Part shown: positions 1 to 9,241 of the stretch, one piece after another
Layout of the letters: each line of letters opens with the position of its first letter
Position numbering within the stretch: the first letter of the stretch is position 1
Source: a bacterium
Lineage (GTDB): Bacteria > Vulcanimicrobiota > Vulcanimicrobiia > Eremiobacterales > Eremiobacteraceae
Reading direction: 5' to 3'
DNA length: 64,000 nt
NCBI GenBank assembly: GCA_902812405.1
Contig: CADDZI010000001.1
Span: forward strand, 62,001 to 126,000
The notes under the pieces: generated by a model
Told to the model about the DNA's origin: nothing
The model's input: the letters and a program-made list of their open reading frames with translations, nothing else
Databases searched by the model: none
Program-made: the position numbers and the translations under genes

Positions 1-359
1 GCGTCGCTGCGCGCCCTGCGCCGTGAAGCTCCCAAGCTGTACGCGCGGCCGTAGAAGGTGAGGTTTTCGGCTACCGTGAGGTCGTTGTACAACGAGAACG
101 ACTGCGACATGTACCCGATGCTGCGGCGCACCTCGCGGTCCTCGCGAACGACGTCGAAGCCGTTGACCATTGCCCGGCCCGCGGTCGGCGCCACGAGGCC
201 GCACAGCATCTTGATCGTCGTTGACTTTCCGCTCCCGTTGGGTCCCAAGAAACCGAAGATGGAACCCGCAGCGATCTCGAGCGTCAGGTTGCGCACGACC
301 TCGCGCTGTCCGTAGCGTTTGGTCAGACCCCGGGCGCAAATTGCCGGTGCGTCGCTCAC
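1..359 (-). CDS. ABC transporter ATP-binding protein (N-terminal 119 residues, cut by window edge)
   Basis: This is the ATPase subunit of an ABC exporter and powers transport from the cytoplasmic face of the membrane. Translation from the GTG at 359 gives a nucleotide-binding domain with a Walker A motif (GPNGSGKST, about residue 40) and a Q-loop (GYMSQSFSLY). The signature motif and Walker B lie beyond the left edge. The GTG overlaps the stop of the HlyD gene in a GTGA junction, so the two are translationally coupled. An ATPase coupled to a HlyD-type adaptor resembles the YbhF/YbhG or DrrA-type multidrug exporters, whose ABC-2 permeases would be expected further left. The substrate cannot be inferred. 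The family assignment is firm. Confidence 0.9.
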   Translation of the reverse strand, partial: MSDAPAICARGLTKRYGQREVVRNLTLEIAAGSIFGFLGPNGSGKSTTIKMLCGLVAPTAGRAMVNGFDVVREDREVRRSIGYMSQSFSLYNDLTVAENLTFYGRAYSLGASRRRARSD

Positions 360-1468
360 AGGGCGACCTCGACGGTGGTCCCGGGGTGCAACTCGCGCCG
401 GGGATCGAGCACCCGTATCTTCACGCCGAAGGAGAGATTGGCGCGGTCTTCGGGCGTCTCGACGTCGCGCGGAGTGAACTGGGCTCGGTCGTCAATCTGC
501 TCGACAATGCCGTCGAAGATTCTGCCCGCCACGGCATCGGAGCGCACGCGAACATGGCGGCCGACCCGCAGCCGGCCCAGGTCGCGCTGCGCGACGTAGA
601 TGCGAACGTAGGGATTGAGAAATTCCAGCACGGAGGCGACGACGGCCTGGGGCGCGACGAGGTCGCCGGGGCGCAGGTCGAGGGCGTCGACGATGCCGTC
701 GGCCGGAGCGCGGACCGTCATCTCCGCCAAACGGCTTTGGGCTGCCGAAAGTTGGGCCCGAGCCGCCGCGACTGCTGCCGAGGCACTCTCCACGGCCCGC
801 CGGGCGACGGACAGTTCCTCGGGCAAGGATGCCTTCTCGTCTTGGGCGAGTGCGGCGGCCGCCGAGGCGACTTGAGCCCTTGCCGCCGCGACCGCGGCCA
901 CCGAGCTCGCGTAGGATGCCCGCGCGTCGTCCCGGGCCTGGGCCGGGATGGCCCCTTGCGCAAACAGGCTCTTGACACGGGCGTAGGTGAGCTGCTCGCG
1001 CTGCTGCTGTGCGAGGGCTTGGCGCAGGAGAGCCCGTGTGTTGCGCAGGGCGGCGCGCGCGGCACGTAATTGCTGCGGCTGGCCGCTCAGAGTGCCTTGC
1101 AGCACCGCCTCGCTGCGCGCCTGCTCGGCCTGCGCTTGCGCCAGGCTCTCGCGAGCGGCAGCAAGTTGCGCCCTCTGTTGCGTGTCGTCCAAGCTAACCA
1201 GCGGTTGACCGCGTTGCACGCGTTGTCCATCGGCTGCCCATACGTCGACGACGCGGCCGCCGATCGTACTGCCGACCTGAGCCGATTCGGCTTGCAGCGT
1301 GCCGCTGTAGGCGAAGGCGCTGGGGTGAGAACAGGCGGCCGCAAGAAGCGAGCCAGCGAGTGCCGGCACAAGCCGCGCCGGGACGAGGCATCTTTTCCGC
1401 GGCGTCGTGCCGACTCGGTCGACCGGACGGCTGCGGCCGGCCCGGGCGCAGGGGGATGCGCAACGCAC
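356..1468 (-). CDS. HlyD-family periplasmic adaptor, probable lipoprotein
   Basis: This is a membrane-fusion/adaptor subunit (YbhG/EmrA-like) that would link the ABC exporter to the exterior. A biotinyl-lipoyl-like half-motif (IGGRVVDVWAADGQRVQRG) is followed by a long Ala/Gln/Arg-rich coiled-coil hairpin, a second lipoyl half (MTVRAPADGIVDALDLRPG) and a beta-barrel domain ending in GTTVEVAL. A lipobox-like LLAAAC lies near the N-terminus. The start is uncertain. I chose the GTG at 1468, which clears the upstream DUF72 gene. A GTG at 1369 would put the lipobox only about 13 residues in. Longer readings of the frame run antisense-like through the DUF72 gene and are unlikely. It is coupled to the ATPase by a GTGA overlap. 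Confidence 0.82.
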   Translation of the reverse strand: MRCASPCARAGRSRPVDRVGTTPRKRCLVPARLVPALAGSLLAAACSHPSAFAYSGTLQAESAQVGSTIGGRVVDVWAADGQRVQRGQPLVSLDDTQQRAQLAAARESLAQAQAEQARSEAVLQGTLSGQPQQLRAARAALRNTRALLRQALAQQQREQLTYARVKSLFAQGAIPAQARDDARASYASSVAAVAAARAQVASAAAALAQDEKASLPEELSVARRAVESASAAVAAARAQLSAAQSRLAEMTVRAPADGIVDALDLRPGDLVAPQAVVASVLEFLNPYVRIYVAQRDLGRLRVGRHVRVRSDAVAGRIFDGIVEQIDDRAQFTPRDVETPEDRANLSFGVKIRVLDPRRELHPGTTVEVAL

Positions 1469-1512
1469 GCCGGCCGCTTTGAACTTGGCAACGGCAGCCC
1501 CTGCTCGGCATC

Positions 1513-2307
1513 TCACGTGCCGGGCGCCAGCATGCGCGATAACTGCCGTGCGTTGACTGCCGCCTGACCGAAGCGGTGGTTGTTGAAGAAGACGTACGTT
1601 TCGTCGGTCTGCTCGTCCAGCGCCGCAATGCGCTCGACCCATTCGGCCAGTTCGGATTCGCTGTACAGGTAGTCGTAACGCTCGGCGGCCTGGGTGTGAT
1701 GCCACCAGCGGGCGGCATTGCGGCCGTGGAAGCGAACGTAGCCGATGCGCGCGGTCACCTCCGCGGCGGGCCGCACGAGCGATCCCAAGCGCGGTTCGTC
1801 GACGTTGCATAAGCCGATCTGCAATTCGCGCAGGAGGCGCAGGGTTGCGTCGGTCTGCCAGTCTCGATGCCGAAACTCCGCCACGAGAGGCAGCGTCGGC
1901 CAGACATCGCGCAGGTGCCGCAGCCGCTCCCAGGCGCGAGGCGTGGGCCGCAGACTGTGGGGAAACTGCGCCAAGATCGCCCCCAGCTTGCCGCTGCTGC
2001 GCACGGGTTCGACGGCCTGCGCAAAGGCCCGGGCTTCCTCGAGGCTGAGATCGGCGTCGAGCGGGAGGTGGGTGAGACTGCCCGGCGCCTTGACGCAGAA
2101 GCGAAACTCCGGCGGCGTGCGCCGCTCCATGCTTGCGAAGACCCGGGGCGCGGGCGTCGCGTAATAGGTACTGTCGATTTCAACCGCACCGAAGCGGGCG
2201 GCATAGTAGGTCAACATCTGCGCCGGCTTCGTGCCCTTCGGGTAGAAAGGGCCTATCCAGTCACGATACGAGAAGCCGCAGGTGCCGACGTAGACGGTCA
2301 CGGGCAT
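1513..2307 (-). CDS. DUF72 (YecE-like) family protein
   Basis: A 264-residue TIM-barrel-like protein of the DUF72 family, whose biochemical role is unknown. The family pattern is clear: an N-terminal VGTCGFSYRDW, then FYP(K)GT, a YYAARFGAVEIDSTYY block and a C-terminal ETYVFFNNHRFGQA block with the conserved Asn-Asn-His. The length is normal for the family. It starts at ATG 2307 and lies between the exporter genes and the cyclic-di-GMP gene on the same strand, with small gaps on both sides. No operon logic is evident. Confidence 0.9.
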   Translation of the reverse strand: MPVTVYVGTCGFSYRDWIGPFYPKGTKPAQMLTYYAARFGAVEIDSTYYATPAPRVFASMERRTPPEFRFCVKAPGSLTHLPLDADLSLEEARAFAQAVEPVRSSGKLGAILAQFPHSLRPTPRAWERLRHLRDVWPTLPLVAEFRHRDWQTDATLRLLRELQIGLCNVDEPRLGSLVRPAAEVTARIGYVRFHGRNAARWWHHTQAAERYDYLYSESELAEWVERIAALDEQTDETYVFFNNHRFGQAAVNARQLSRMLAPGT

Positions 2308-2334
2308 CGCTTCGCAGTCCCTGCCGCCGAAACC

Positions 2335-4956
2335 TCATTGCGCGTTGGAGACCGCCAGATGCGTCTGACGGGCAAGCCAGCTTTCGAAGTCGGATGCCTC
2401 CATCGGCCGCGCGTAGAGGAAACCTTGAGCCAGCGTGCATCCCTCGCGCGCAAGCCAGCGAGCCTGTTCCGGGGTTTCGACCCCCTCGGCGATGACGTCG
2501 CGCCCCAGGTTGCGGCCGAGCGCGAGGATGGCCCGCACGATGGCGACGCTCTCCTCGTCGGCCGGAAGGCCGTCGACGAAAGACCGGTCGATCTTGATGG
2601 CATCTGCGCCGAGCTTCTTCAGGTACGACAGCGACGAGTAGTACGTCCCGAAATCATCCAGGACGCAGCGCAAGCCCAGGCGCTTGCAGTCGGCGATCGT
2701 GGCTTGAGCTGCGGTCGGGTCACGCAGAGCGGCGGTCTCGGTGATCTCGACATCAATATGGCGGGGGTCGGCGCCGCTTGCGGCAAGCGCCTCACGCACC
2801 GCCGCGACGAAGCCGGGATCCTGAAATTGACGTGCCGATAGGTTGACCCCAAGGCGCAAATGGAGGCCGCGTTCGGACCAGGCGTGCAGTTGCCGGAACG
2901 CCGTGCGCAGTACCCAAGTGCCGAGCAGGATCACGAGGTTTGTATCTTCGATCGGCGGGATGAACTGTTTGGGCGGGAGCTGGCCGCGTTCGGGGTGGCG
3001 CCAGCGCACGAGAGCTTCGCACCCGACCAGCGCCCTTGTGCGTATATTGAGGATGGGCTGGTACTCGAGAACGAACTCGGAGTGGGCCAACCCGCGGCGC
3101 ACGCCTTCCCGAATGGCCTGGCGGTGGTGGAGTTCGCGGGCGATGGCCGTGCTGTAGAATGCAAACCGGTCGCCTCCTTCTTCCTTGGCGCGGTACATCG
3201 CAGCATCGGCATTGGCAAAGAGAAGCTCGGGGGTGTCGCCGTCGGTGGGGAACAGCGCGATGCCGGCGCTGGCCGTGAGGTAGAAATCGTGATGCGCGGT
3301 GTGAAACGGTTCGGCCAGGGTCCGGCAGATGCGGGCTGCAAGTTCGCGGACATCGCCCGGTTCGACGATATCCGTCACCAAGACGGCAAATTCGTCGCCG
3401 CCAAGACGCGCCACGACGTCCTCACGGCGCACGACCGCCTGAAGACGGCGGACAGCCTCGATGAGGATGCCGTCTCCGCCCGGGTGGCCGATGGTATCGT
3501 TGACGTCCTTGAAGCGGTCCAGGTCGACGTAGATCAGGCCAAAGCGGCGGCCGCGGCGACGGGCGGCTGCGATTGCGTCGGCGAGACGCACATGAAATTG
3601 GCGGCGGTTCGGGATGCCGGTCAGCGAATCGTGGTAAGCCAGGTAGGCGATTTGACGGTCCTGCTCGCGCATGAGGAGGATGCGGGCGATGTAGTCGGCG
3701 AGCAGCTCCACGTAGGCTCGGTCTTCGTCACCGGCCGGCAGCGTGGCGGCGTCCCGCGTGACAAAGAGGAGAGCGCACAGACGGTCCCCCATACGCAGTG
3801 TCGTCCCGATGATGCAGGAAGCACCCAGAGGGGCGGCGTCCGGCCCCGTCAGCACAAGGCTGTGTTCCTCCTCGAGGACGCGCTGCGCGAGCGCGGCTAC
3901 GTCGGCGGGCAAACCCGGCGTGGCGGGGGCCAGGTAATCAATGACCGCCGCGCCGTTTTCGCGGTGCGCCAGCACGCCGTATTCGTAGCTCAGAGCGCGG
4001 CAGCCCTCTGCCAGGACGTGGCGCACCAAATCGTCGTGGCCCAGGTCAGACTGCGTCACCAGCCGCCACAAAGCATCCAGACGGCCGAGGCGGCGTTTCG
4101 CCCGGCGCTCTTCGTTCCTCAGGGTCGTCACGTCGCGAAACGACCAGACGCGCCCGACCGCGCGGCCATCCACCCGCTGCGGAATGGACAGACGTTCGAA
4201 GAGACGCCCGTCGGTGAACTCGATGACGTCGAAGCTCTCGGCCTCGGGTTGGGCGTAGAGATCCTTGACTTTGGTCAGGAAGGCCTGAGGGTCTTTGAGC
4301 TGCGCGAGGACGAACGCCAGCGCCTGATCGTCATCGCGCGAGGCCAGGACATCCTCGGGAATACGCCACATGCGATGGAAGCGCTCGTTGTAGCGCAGGA
4401 TCTTGCCCTGCAGATCAACGACCAAGATGCCGTCGGCCGTTGCTTCCAGCGTCGCCAGCAGCTGGGAGCGCTCGTTGAGCAGCGCTTCGTAGCGCCGTGC
4501 CGCAAGCGCGGCTTCGCGCGCGGTGCCGACCCAGACCCATCGGCCGTCCAATGCTGTCCGGTGAACGGTGAGACGGATGGGGAAGTTTGAACCGTCGTGG
4601 TGGCGGCCCAGCGTCTCGTAGGCGCCGTCGCGCCACGTCTCGACCAGGGCGTCGACGCGCCTGCCGATCATGTCCGCGGCGGCGAATCCGAACATGCGCT
4701 CCGCGCCCGCGTTGCACGACACGATATCTCCGTGCTCGTCGCAGACCAGAATCGCGTCGCCGATGATGGCCATACGCTTGTAGAGACTATCGGCGCCGTC
4801 CGACCGGTGCGTGCGGTTCGGCTGCGGGGCAATGTTGTGACGTCTGTCACCGCACTTGGGGCCCCAGCACCGGCTTTGGCATCCTGCTCCGCCGCAGCCG
4901 GGGCAGGGAACGGTGTACCCGCGGGGCGTGCATCCGGCCGGCAAGAGAAACGTCAC
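2335..4956 (-). CDS. PAS-PAS-GAF-GGDEF-EAL cyclic-di-GMP turnover protein
   Basis: A large signalling protein that could make and/or degrade cyclic-di-GMP. Two PAS domains (about residues 55-150 and 165-285) and a GAF-like region (about 295-430) precede a diguanylate cyclase domain. That domain has an intact GGDEF (519-523) and an RxxD inhibitory site (RRED, 510-513) exactly five residues upstream. The EAL domain keeps CEALVRW (EAL 647-649), DDFGTYYSSL, IKIDRSF and AEGVET, so phosphodiesterase activity is plausible. No membrane segment is seen. The first 60 residues are odd and Cys-rich (six Cys between 18 and 35). The true start may be a later codon such as ATG 4773, just before the first PAS domain. 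Confidence 0.9.
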   Translation of the reverse strand: MTFLLPAGCTPRGYTVPCPGCGGAGCQSRCWGPKCGDRRHNIAPQPNRTHRSDGADSLYKRMAIIGDAILVCDEHGDIVSCNAGAERMFGFAAADMIGRRVDALVETWRDGAYETLGRHHDGSNFPIRLTVHRTALDGRWVWVGTAREAALAARRYEALLNERSQLLATLEATADGILVVDLQGKILRYNERFHRMWRIPEDVLASRDDDQALAFVLAQLKDPQAFLTKVKDLYAQPEAESFDVIEFTDGRLFERLSIPQRVDGRAVGRVWSFRDVTTLRNEERRAKRRLGRLDALWRLVTQSDLGHDDLVRHVLAEGCRALSYEYGVLAHRENGAAVIDYLAPATPGLPADVAALAQRVLEEEHSLVLTGPDAAPLGASCIIGTTLRMGDRLCALLFVTRDAATLPAGDEDRAYVELLADYIARILLMREQDRQIAYLAYHDSLTGIPNRRQFHVRLADAIAAARRRGRRFGLIYVDLDRFKDVNDTIGHPGGDGILIEAVRRLQAVVRREDVVARLGGDEFAVLVTDIVEPGDVRELAARICRTLAEPFHTAHHDFYLTASAGIALFPTDGDTPELLFANADAAMYRAKEEGGDRFAFYSTAIARELHHRQAIREGVRRGLAHSEFVLEYQPILNIRTRALVGCEALVRWRHPERGQLPPKQFIPPIEDTNLVILLGTWVLRTAFRQLHAWSERGLHLRLGVNLSARQFQDPGFVAAVREALAASGADPRHIDVEITETAALRDPTAAQATIADCKRLGLRCVLDDFGTYYSSLSYLKKLGADAIKIDRSFVDGLPADEESVAIVRAILALGRNLGRDVIAEGVETPEQARWLAREGCTLAQGFLYARPMEASDFESWLARQTHLAVSNAQ

Positions 4957-5003
4957 GACCTGGGGGGAGGGCGTCGCGGCGCCTGGCGGACGCTGACCGA
5001 GCG

Positions 5004-5432
5004 TCAGGATGGCGTATCGGAGTCGAGTCCGGCGGGCTGACAGAGTTCGATCAAAGTACCCCCGGTGTACGACGGATGGATGAAAGCGATGCGGTTGCCG
5101 TGTGCACCGCGCCGCGGGTGTTCGTCGATAAGCGGCACGCCGCTGTCTTTCAGGCGCGCGAGCTCCGCCCGGATGTCCGCGACGCGATAGGCAACATGAT
5201 GCAGCCGGGCCCGATGCGTGCCCAAGAAGCGTGCAATCGGCGAGTTAGGATCAAGAGGCGTCAGCAGCTCGATGATCGCGTTCCCCGCGCGCAGCCCGAC
5301 CACGTCCACGCCCTGCTCCCGGATCCGCTCGCGGTAGGCAACGGAGAATCCCAAACGGGCAAATGTGGCTTCGGTTTCCGACGCATCCGCAACCACCAGG
5401 GCCACGTGGTCGAGGTCGGGAGGGTTCGTCAT
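5004..5432 (-). CDS. mce: Methylmalonyl-CoA epimerase
   Basis: A 142-residue glyoxalase-fold (VOC) protein that interconverts (S)- and (R)-methylmalonyl-CoA. The N-terminal DHVALVVAD, the central LHHVAYRV and the C-terminal GTLIELCQP supply the His, His and Glu metal ligands expected in the family. The length is normal. The ATG at 5432 overlaps the stop of the upstream mutase gene (ATGA), which fixes both the start and the coupling. A longer open frame upstream is only read-through of mutase sequence. As the last gene of the propionyl-CoA operon it joins the carboxylase product to the mutase substrate. Confidence 0.95.
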   Translation of the reverse strand: MTNPPDLDHVALVVADASETEATFARLGFSVAYRERIREQGVDVVGLRAGNAIIELLTPLDPNSPIARFLGTHRARLHHVAYRVADIRAELARLKDSGVPLIDEHPRRGAHGNRIAFIHPSYTGGTLIELCQPAGLDSDTPS

Positions 5433-7015
5433 ACGGCGTGGGCGGGGCGGTAGGTGGAGAACACCGCACGCAGCGCATCGCAGATTTCGCCCAGCGTGCA
5501 GCGCGCGTCCACGGCTGCGATGAAGGCGGGCATCAGAGGCGCTTGTGAGCGGGCGGCGTCGGTGACGGCTCGCAAGCAGGCGACAACCCGCTGGCCGTCG
5601 CGCGCGGCGCGTACCTGCGCAAGGCGCCGGCACTGTTCGCGTTCCAGGGCTGGGTCGATGCGTTGCAGGCGAATGTTCTGCGCACGGCTCTCGGGATCGG
5701 CGAAGCGGTTGACGCCGACGATGACGAGCTCGCCGGCATCGATGGCGCGCTGGGTCTGGTAGGCGGTGTCGGCGATCTGCTGCTGCATCCAGCCGCTCTC
5801 GATGACCGCAACGGCGCCCCCGCGCGCGCTCACCTCATCCATCAACCGGCGCGCCTGCGCCGCCAGATCGGCGGTCAGGCGCTCGATAAAGTAGGAACCG
5901 CCCAACGGATCGGCGGTGTCCGGAATGCCGGTCTCGTAGGCAATGATCTGCTGGGTGCGCAACGCCAGCCGGGCCGCATCTTGGGTGGGTAGCGCGAGTG
6001 CTTCGTCCGCGGCATTCGTGTGCAGAGACTGGGTGCCTCCTAAGACCGCCGCCAGCGCCTGCAGGGTGACGCGCACGACGTTGTTCTCGGGTTCCTGCGC
6101 GGTGAGAGTTGAGCCGCCGGTCTGGGTGTGGAAGCGCATCAGCCACGAGCGCGGCGAGCGGGCACCGAACTCGTCGCGAAGCATGTGGGCCCACAGCTGA
6201 CGGGCCGCCCGAAACTTAGCGATTTCTTCGAAGAAGTGATTGTGCGCATTCCAGAAAAAAGAGATGCGCGGCGCGACGGCATCCACCGCCAGGCCGGCAT
6301 CCATCGCCGCCTGCAGGTACGCACGCGCGTTGCAGAGTGTAAACGCCAGCTCCTGCGCCGCATTGGCACCCGCCTCGCGAATGTGGTAGCCGCTGATGCT
6401 GATCGTGTTCCAGTGCGGGACGTGCTCGGCGCAGTATCGCATGAGGTCGGTCACCAGGCGCAATGATGGCGCGGGCGGGTAGATGTACGTTCCGCGCGCC
6501 GCGTACTCTTTGAGGATGTCGTTTTGCGACGTACCGGCCAGCGCATCCCAGGGGATGCCGCGCCGTCGAGCAACCACCAGGTACATGGCGAGCAGGATGG
6601 CGGCCGGCGCGTTGATCGTCATCGAGACGCTGACGCGATCCAGCGGAATGCCGTCGAAGAGCGTCTCCATGTCGTCCACGGTGTCGATCGCGACGCCCGT
6701 CCGTCCCACCTCGCCCGCCGCCAGGGGAGCGTCCGAGTCCAGGCCCATCTGGGTCGGGAGATCAAAGGCCACCGAGAGGCCGGTCTGACCCTGCGACAGG
6801 AGGTAGCGATAGCGTTCGTTCGATTCGCGTGCGGTCGCGTAGCCGGCGTATTGGCGCATCGTCCACAGACGGCTGCGGTACATATGCTCGGCGATACCGC
6901 GCGTGTACGGAAACTCGCCCGGGCCAGGCTGATCCGGCAAGTTAAGATCTGCGACGTCCGCGGCGCGATAGACGGATGCGACGGGAATGCCGCTTGTCGT
7001 GTGGCGCGCCTTCAT
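5429..7015 (-). CDS. Methylmalonyl-CoA mutase, large (substrate-binding) subunit
   Basis: Catalyses the adenosylcobalamin-dependent rearrangement of (R)-methylmalonyl-CoA to succinyl-CoA. The 528-residue protein carries only the TIM-barrel part of the enzyme. The B12-binding domain (DxHxxG) is absent and must come from a separate small-subunit gene not found in this window. Seen: [34 protein letters not shown] and ARGTYIYPP. From memory of the Propionibacterium enzyme, the Tyr of RQY and the Arg of ARGTYIYPP match Tyr89 and Arg207, which favour methylmalonyl-CoA over isobutyryl-CoA, where Phe and Gln occur. The usual YPTMY segment reads AEHMY here. ATG 7015 was chosen because the upstream extension has no family similarity. 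Confidence 0.92.
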   Translation of the reverse strand: MKARHTTSGIPVASVYRAADVADLNLPDQPGPGEFPYTRGIAEHMYRSRLWTMRQYAGYATARESNERYRYLLSQGQTGLSVAFDLPTQMGLDSDAPLAAGEVGRTGVAIDTVDDMETLFDGIPLDRVSVSMTINAPAAILLAMYLVVARRRGIPWDALAGTSQNDILKEYAARGTYIYPPAPSLRLVTDLMRYCAEHVPHWNTISISGYHIREAGANAAQELAFTLCNARAYLQAAMDAGLAVDAVAPRISFFWNAHNHFFEEIAKFRAARQLWAHMLRDEFGARSPRSWLMRFHTQTGGSTLTAQEPENNVVRVTLQALAAVLGGTQSLHTNAADEALALPTQDAARLALRTQQIIAYETGIPDTADPLGGSYFIERLTADLAAQARRLMDEVSARGGAVAVIESGWMQQQIADTAYQTQRAIDAGELVIVGVNRFADPESRAQNIRLQRIDPALEREQCRRLAQVRAARDGQRVVACLRAVTDAARSQAPLMPAFIAAVDARCTLGEICDALRAVFSTYRPAHAV

Positions 7016-7161
7016 GGGCGCAGCCTTAGGCGCGCGCCCCCGGCATTCCGTCCGCCCATGCTTGCGGTGACTGGCCGCATTCCGCCGATTTACGGCAAAC
7101 AAGGTCCAAAAACGGCGGTGCCCTGTCTTCGCCCGATACTCCGCCGGCATCGGGCCGGTCG

Positions 7162-9039
7162 TTAGGGCGTGGCGCGGCGGTCTTGTCGATTCTGTTCAAA
7201 CCCGGGCGACTCACCCGGGACGGCGTCGGGAGAGCGGTAGGCACCCTCGGGAGGATGGTGGGGCCGGCTGCCATCCCCCAGCGTCACGAGGGTCGTCCCT
7301 CGCTCGACCGTCTGACCGACCTGCGCCGCCACCGACAGCACGACGCCCGGCGCACGCGCGGTGACTTCATTCATCATCTTCATCGCCTCGACGACCGCGA
7401 CGACCTGACCGGGTACAACGGCGTCTCCCGGCTTCACGCGTAGCTCGGCCAAAATGCCGTGCATGGGTGAGGTCACCGCGATGTGGCCCTGGTGGCCGCC
7501 TTCGGCCAGCGGTGCCCCGTGGACGGGTGCAACCCAACTGGATGCGCCCGGCGCGGCAGGCGCGCGGGACTGCAGGCCCGCGACGGTGACCGTAAATCTC
7601 TTTCCCTCGACCTCGACGGTGAGGGTTTGCACTCCGCCCGCCGAAGGAGATGATGCGGATGGGCCGGCGCCGGCGGCCTCAGGCTCCCGCAGCGCCGCGG
7701 CACGTTGCTTGAGGAACTCTGCGACGGTCGCCGTCGTGTACTCGCCCGACCGGAAGGCCGGGTCGGCGATGAGCAGCCGGTACAACGGGATTGTCGTCTC
7801 CACCCCGTCGACGAGGTACTCGCGCAGGGCCCGCAGCATCCGGGTCCTTGCTTCGTCGCGGTCGGCGCCCCAGGCGACCAACTTGGCAATCAGCGAGTCG
7901 TAGTCGGCACGGACTTCCCAGCCGGCGAACGCCGCACTATCCACCCGGATGCCCGGGCCGCCCGGTTCGACGTAGCGGATGATCCGGCCGGGTGCAGGTG
8001 CAAAATCGCGACCCGGTGCTTCGGCGTTGATGCGGCATTCGATGGCGTGACCGCGCGGCACGAGATCGTCCTGGGAGCACCACAACGGCTCGCCGGCGGC
8101 AACGCGAATCTGCGCTTTGACGAGGTCAAAACCGTACACCATTTCGCTGACGGTGTGCTCAACCTGAATGCGCGTGTTCATCTCGAGAAAGTAGAAGGAA
8201 TCGCCGTCGACCAGACACTCGATCGTTCCCACGCTGTCGTAGCCAATCCGGCGCGCGAGGTTGAGGGCGGCCGCGTGCATGCGTTCGCGAAGGCCGGATG
8301 CAATGCAGGCCGGGCTCTCCTCAATCAACTTCTGGTGGCGGCGCTGCAGCGAGCAGTCGCGCTCGCCCAGGTGAACCGCGGCCCCGTACCGGTCGCACAG
8401 GACCTGGACTTCGACGTGTTTGGGCCGCGCCAGGTAGCGCTCGAGGTAGACTCGCCCGTCTCCGAAGTACGCGGCGGCCTCCTTGCGTGCGAGCGACCAG
8501 GCGGATGCAACGTCGGCCGGGGTCGGGGCGACTTTGAGACCCTTGCCGCCGCCGCCAGCGGAGGCCTTGATGGCCACAGGGTAGCCGATGCGTTCTGCTA
8601 TCTCGAGAACCGCAGCCGGATCGGTCACTTCGGCCGTCGAGCCTTCGACAAGCGGCAGGTTCGCCGTCCGGGCGGTCTCGCGGGCTGCGAGTTTGTCACC
8701 CATGCGCGCCATGGCCGCAACCGACGGACCGATGAAGGTCAGACCGTGTGCTGCACAGGCCGCGGCAAAGGACGCGTTCTCTGCCAGAAACCCATACCCA
8801 GGATGCACGGCATCGCAGCGCGAGCGCGCCGCCACCGCCAAAAGTTTCTCGATATTCAGATAGGATTGCGCCGCCGCCGCGGGGCCGATGTGGTAGGCTT
8901 CATCCGCCAGCTGGACGTGCAGTGCGTCGCGATCGGCATCGGAATACACGGCAATCGTTGCCACGTCCAGTTCGCGGCAGGCGCGGATGATGCGCAGCGC
9001 GATCTCGCCGCGGTTGGCGACAAGGATGCGCTTAAACAT
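7162..9039 (-). CDS. Acyl-CoA (propionyl-CoA) carboxylase alpha subunit: biotin carboxylase + carrier
   Basis: A 625-residue biotin carboxylase fused to a biotin carboxyl carrier domain. It carboxylates biotin with ATP and bicarbonate and hands the group to the carboxyltransferase encoded upstream. Visible features are [16 protein letters not shown] at the N-terminus, the ATP-grasp glycine loop [12 protein letters not shown], the catalytic MNTRIQVEH and a C-terminal EAMKMMNE, whose Lys is biotinylated. A Pro/Ala/Ser-rich linker separates the domains. The ATG at 9039 lies inside the end of the preceding small gene (8-base overlap). About 146 bases separate it from the mutase gene. Propionyl-CoA is inferred as substrate from the mutase and epimerase downstream. 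Confidence 0.93.
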   Translation of the reverse strand: MFKRILVANRGEIALRIIRACRELDVATIAVYSDADRDALHVQLADEAYHIGPAAAAQSYLNIEKLLAVAARSRCDAVHPGYGFLAENASFAAACAAHGLTFIGPSVAAMARMGDKLAARETARTANLPLVEGSTAEVTDPAAVLEIAERIGYPVAIKASAGGGGKGLKVAPTPADVASAWSLARKEAAAYFGDGRVYLERYLARPKHVEVQVLCDRYGAAVHLGERDCSLQRRHQKLIEESPACIASGLRERMHAAALNLARRIGYDSVGTIECLVDGDSFYFLEMNTRIQVEHTVSEMVYGFDLVKAQIRVAAGEPLWCSQDDLVPRGHAIECRINAEAPGRDFAPAPGRIIRYVEPGGPGIRVDSAAFAGWEVRADYDSLIAKLVAWGADRDEARTRMLRALREYLVDGVETTIPLYRLLIADPAFRSGEYTTATVAEFLKQRAAALREPEAAGAGPSASSPSAGGVQTLTVEVEGKRFTVTVAGLQSRAPAAPGASSWVAPVHGAPLAEGGHQGHIAVTSPMHGILAELRVKPGDAVVPGQVVAVVEAMKMMNEVTARAPGVVLSVAAQVGQTVERGTTLVTLGDGSRPHHPPEGAYRSPDAVPGESPGFEQNRQDRRATP

Positions 9040-9241
9040 GGTGTGCGACCTGTTCCAGACGTGCCCGCTCGCGCCACGACAACCCCTCGAACGCCACCTG
9101 AACCGGCATTCCAAGGGCCTGCCAGAGTCGGCCGGCGCGCGCGGACGACGGCCTCGGCATCGCCGCAAGAAACTGCAGGGCGACCTCGATTGCAGCGGCC
9201 TCGTCGAGGGAGGGTTGCGGTGCAATCGCGAGAATCTTCAC
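9032..9241 (-). CDS. Small epsilon-like acyl-CoA carboxylase subunit (69 aa)
   Basis: A short gene lying exactly between the carboxyltransferase and biotin carboxylase genes. Its GTG (9241) overlaps the carboxyltransferase stop as GTGA and its TAA lies 8 bases inside the biotin carboxylase start, so all three are coupled. The protein begins [18 protein letters not shown] and has one Trp in GRLWQALG. The pattern of a short beta-strand, Pro, a helix rich in Glu/Ala, and then a basic/Trp tail recalls the AccE/PccE epsilon subunits of actinobacterial acyl-CoA carboxylases, which stabilise the alpha-beta complex. That similarity is a weak pattern match and may be wrong. The position and coupling strongly support a real gene. 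Confidence 0.7.
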   Translation of the reverse strand: MKILAIAPQPSLDEAAAIEVALQFLAAMPRPSSARAGRLWQALGMPVQVAFEGLSWRERARLEQVAHHV

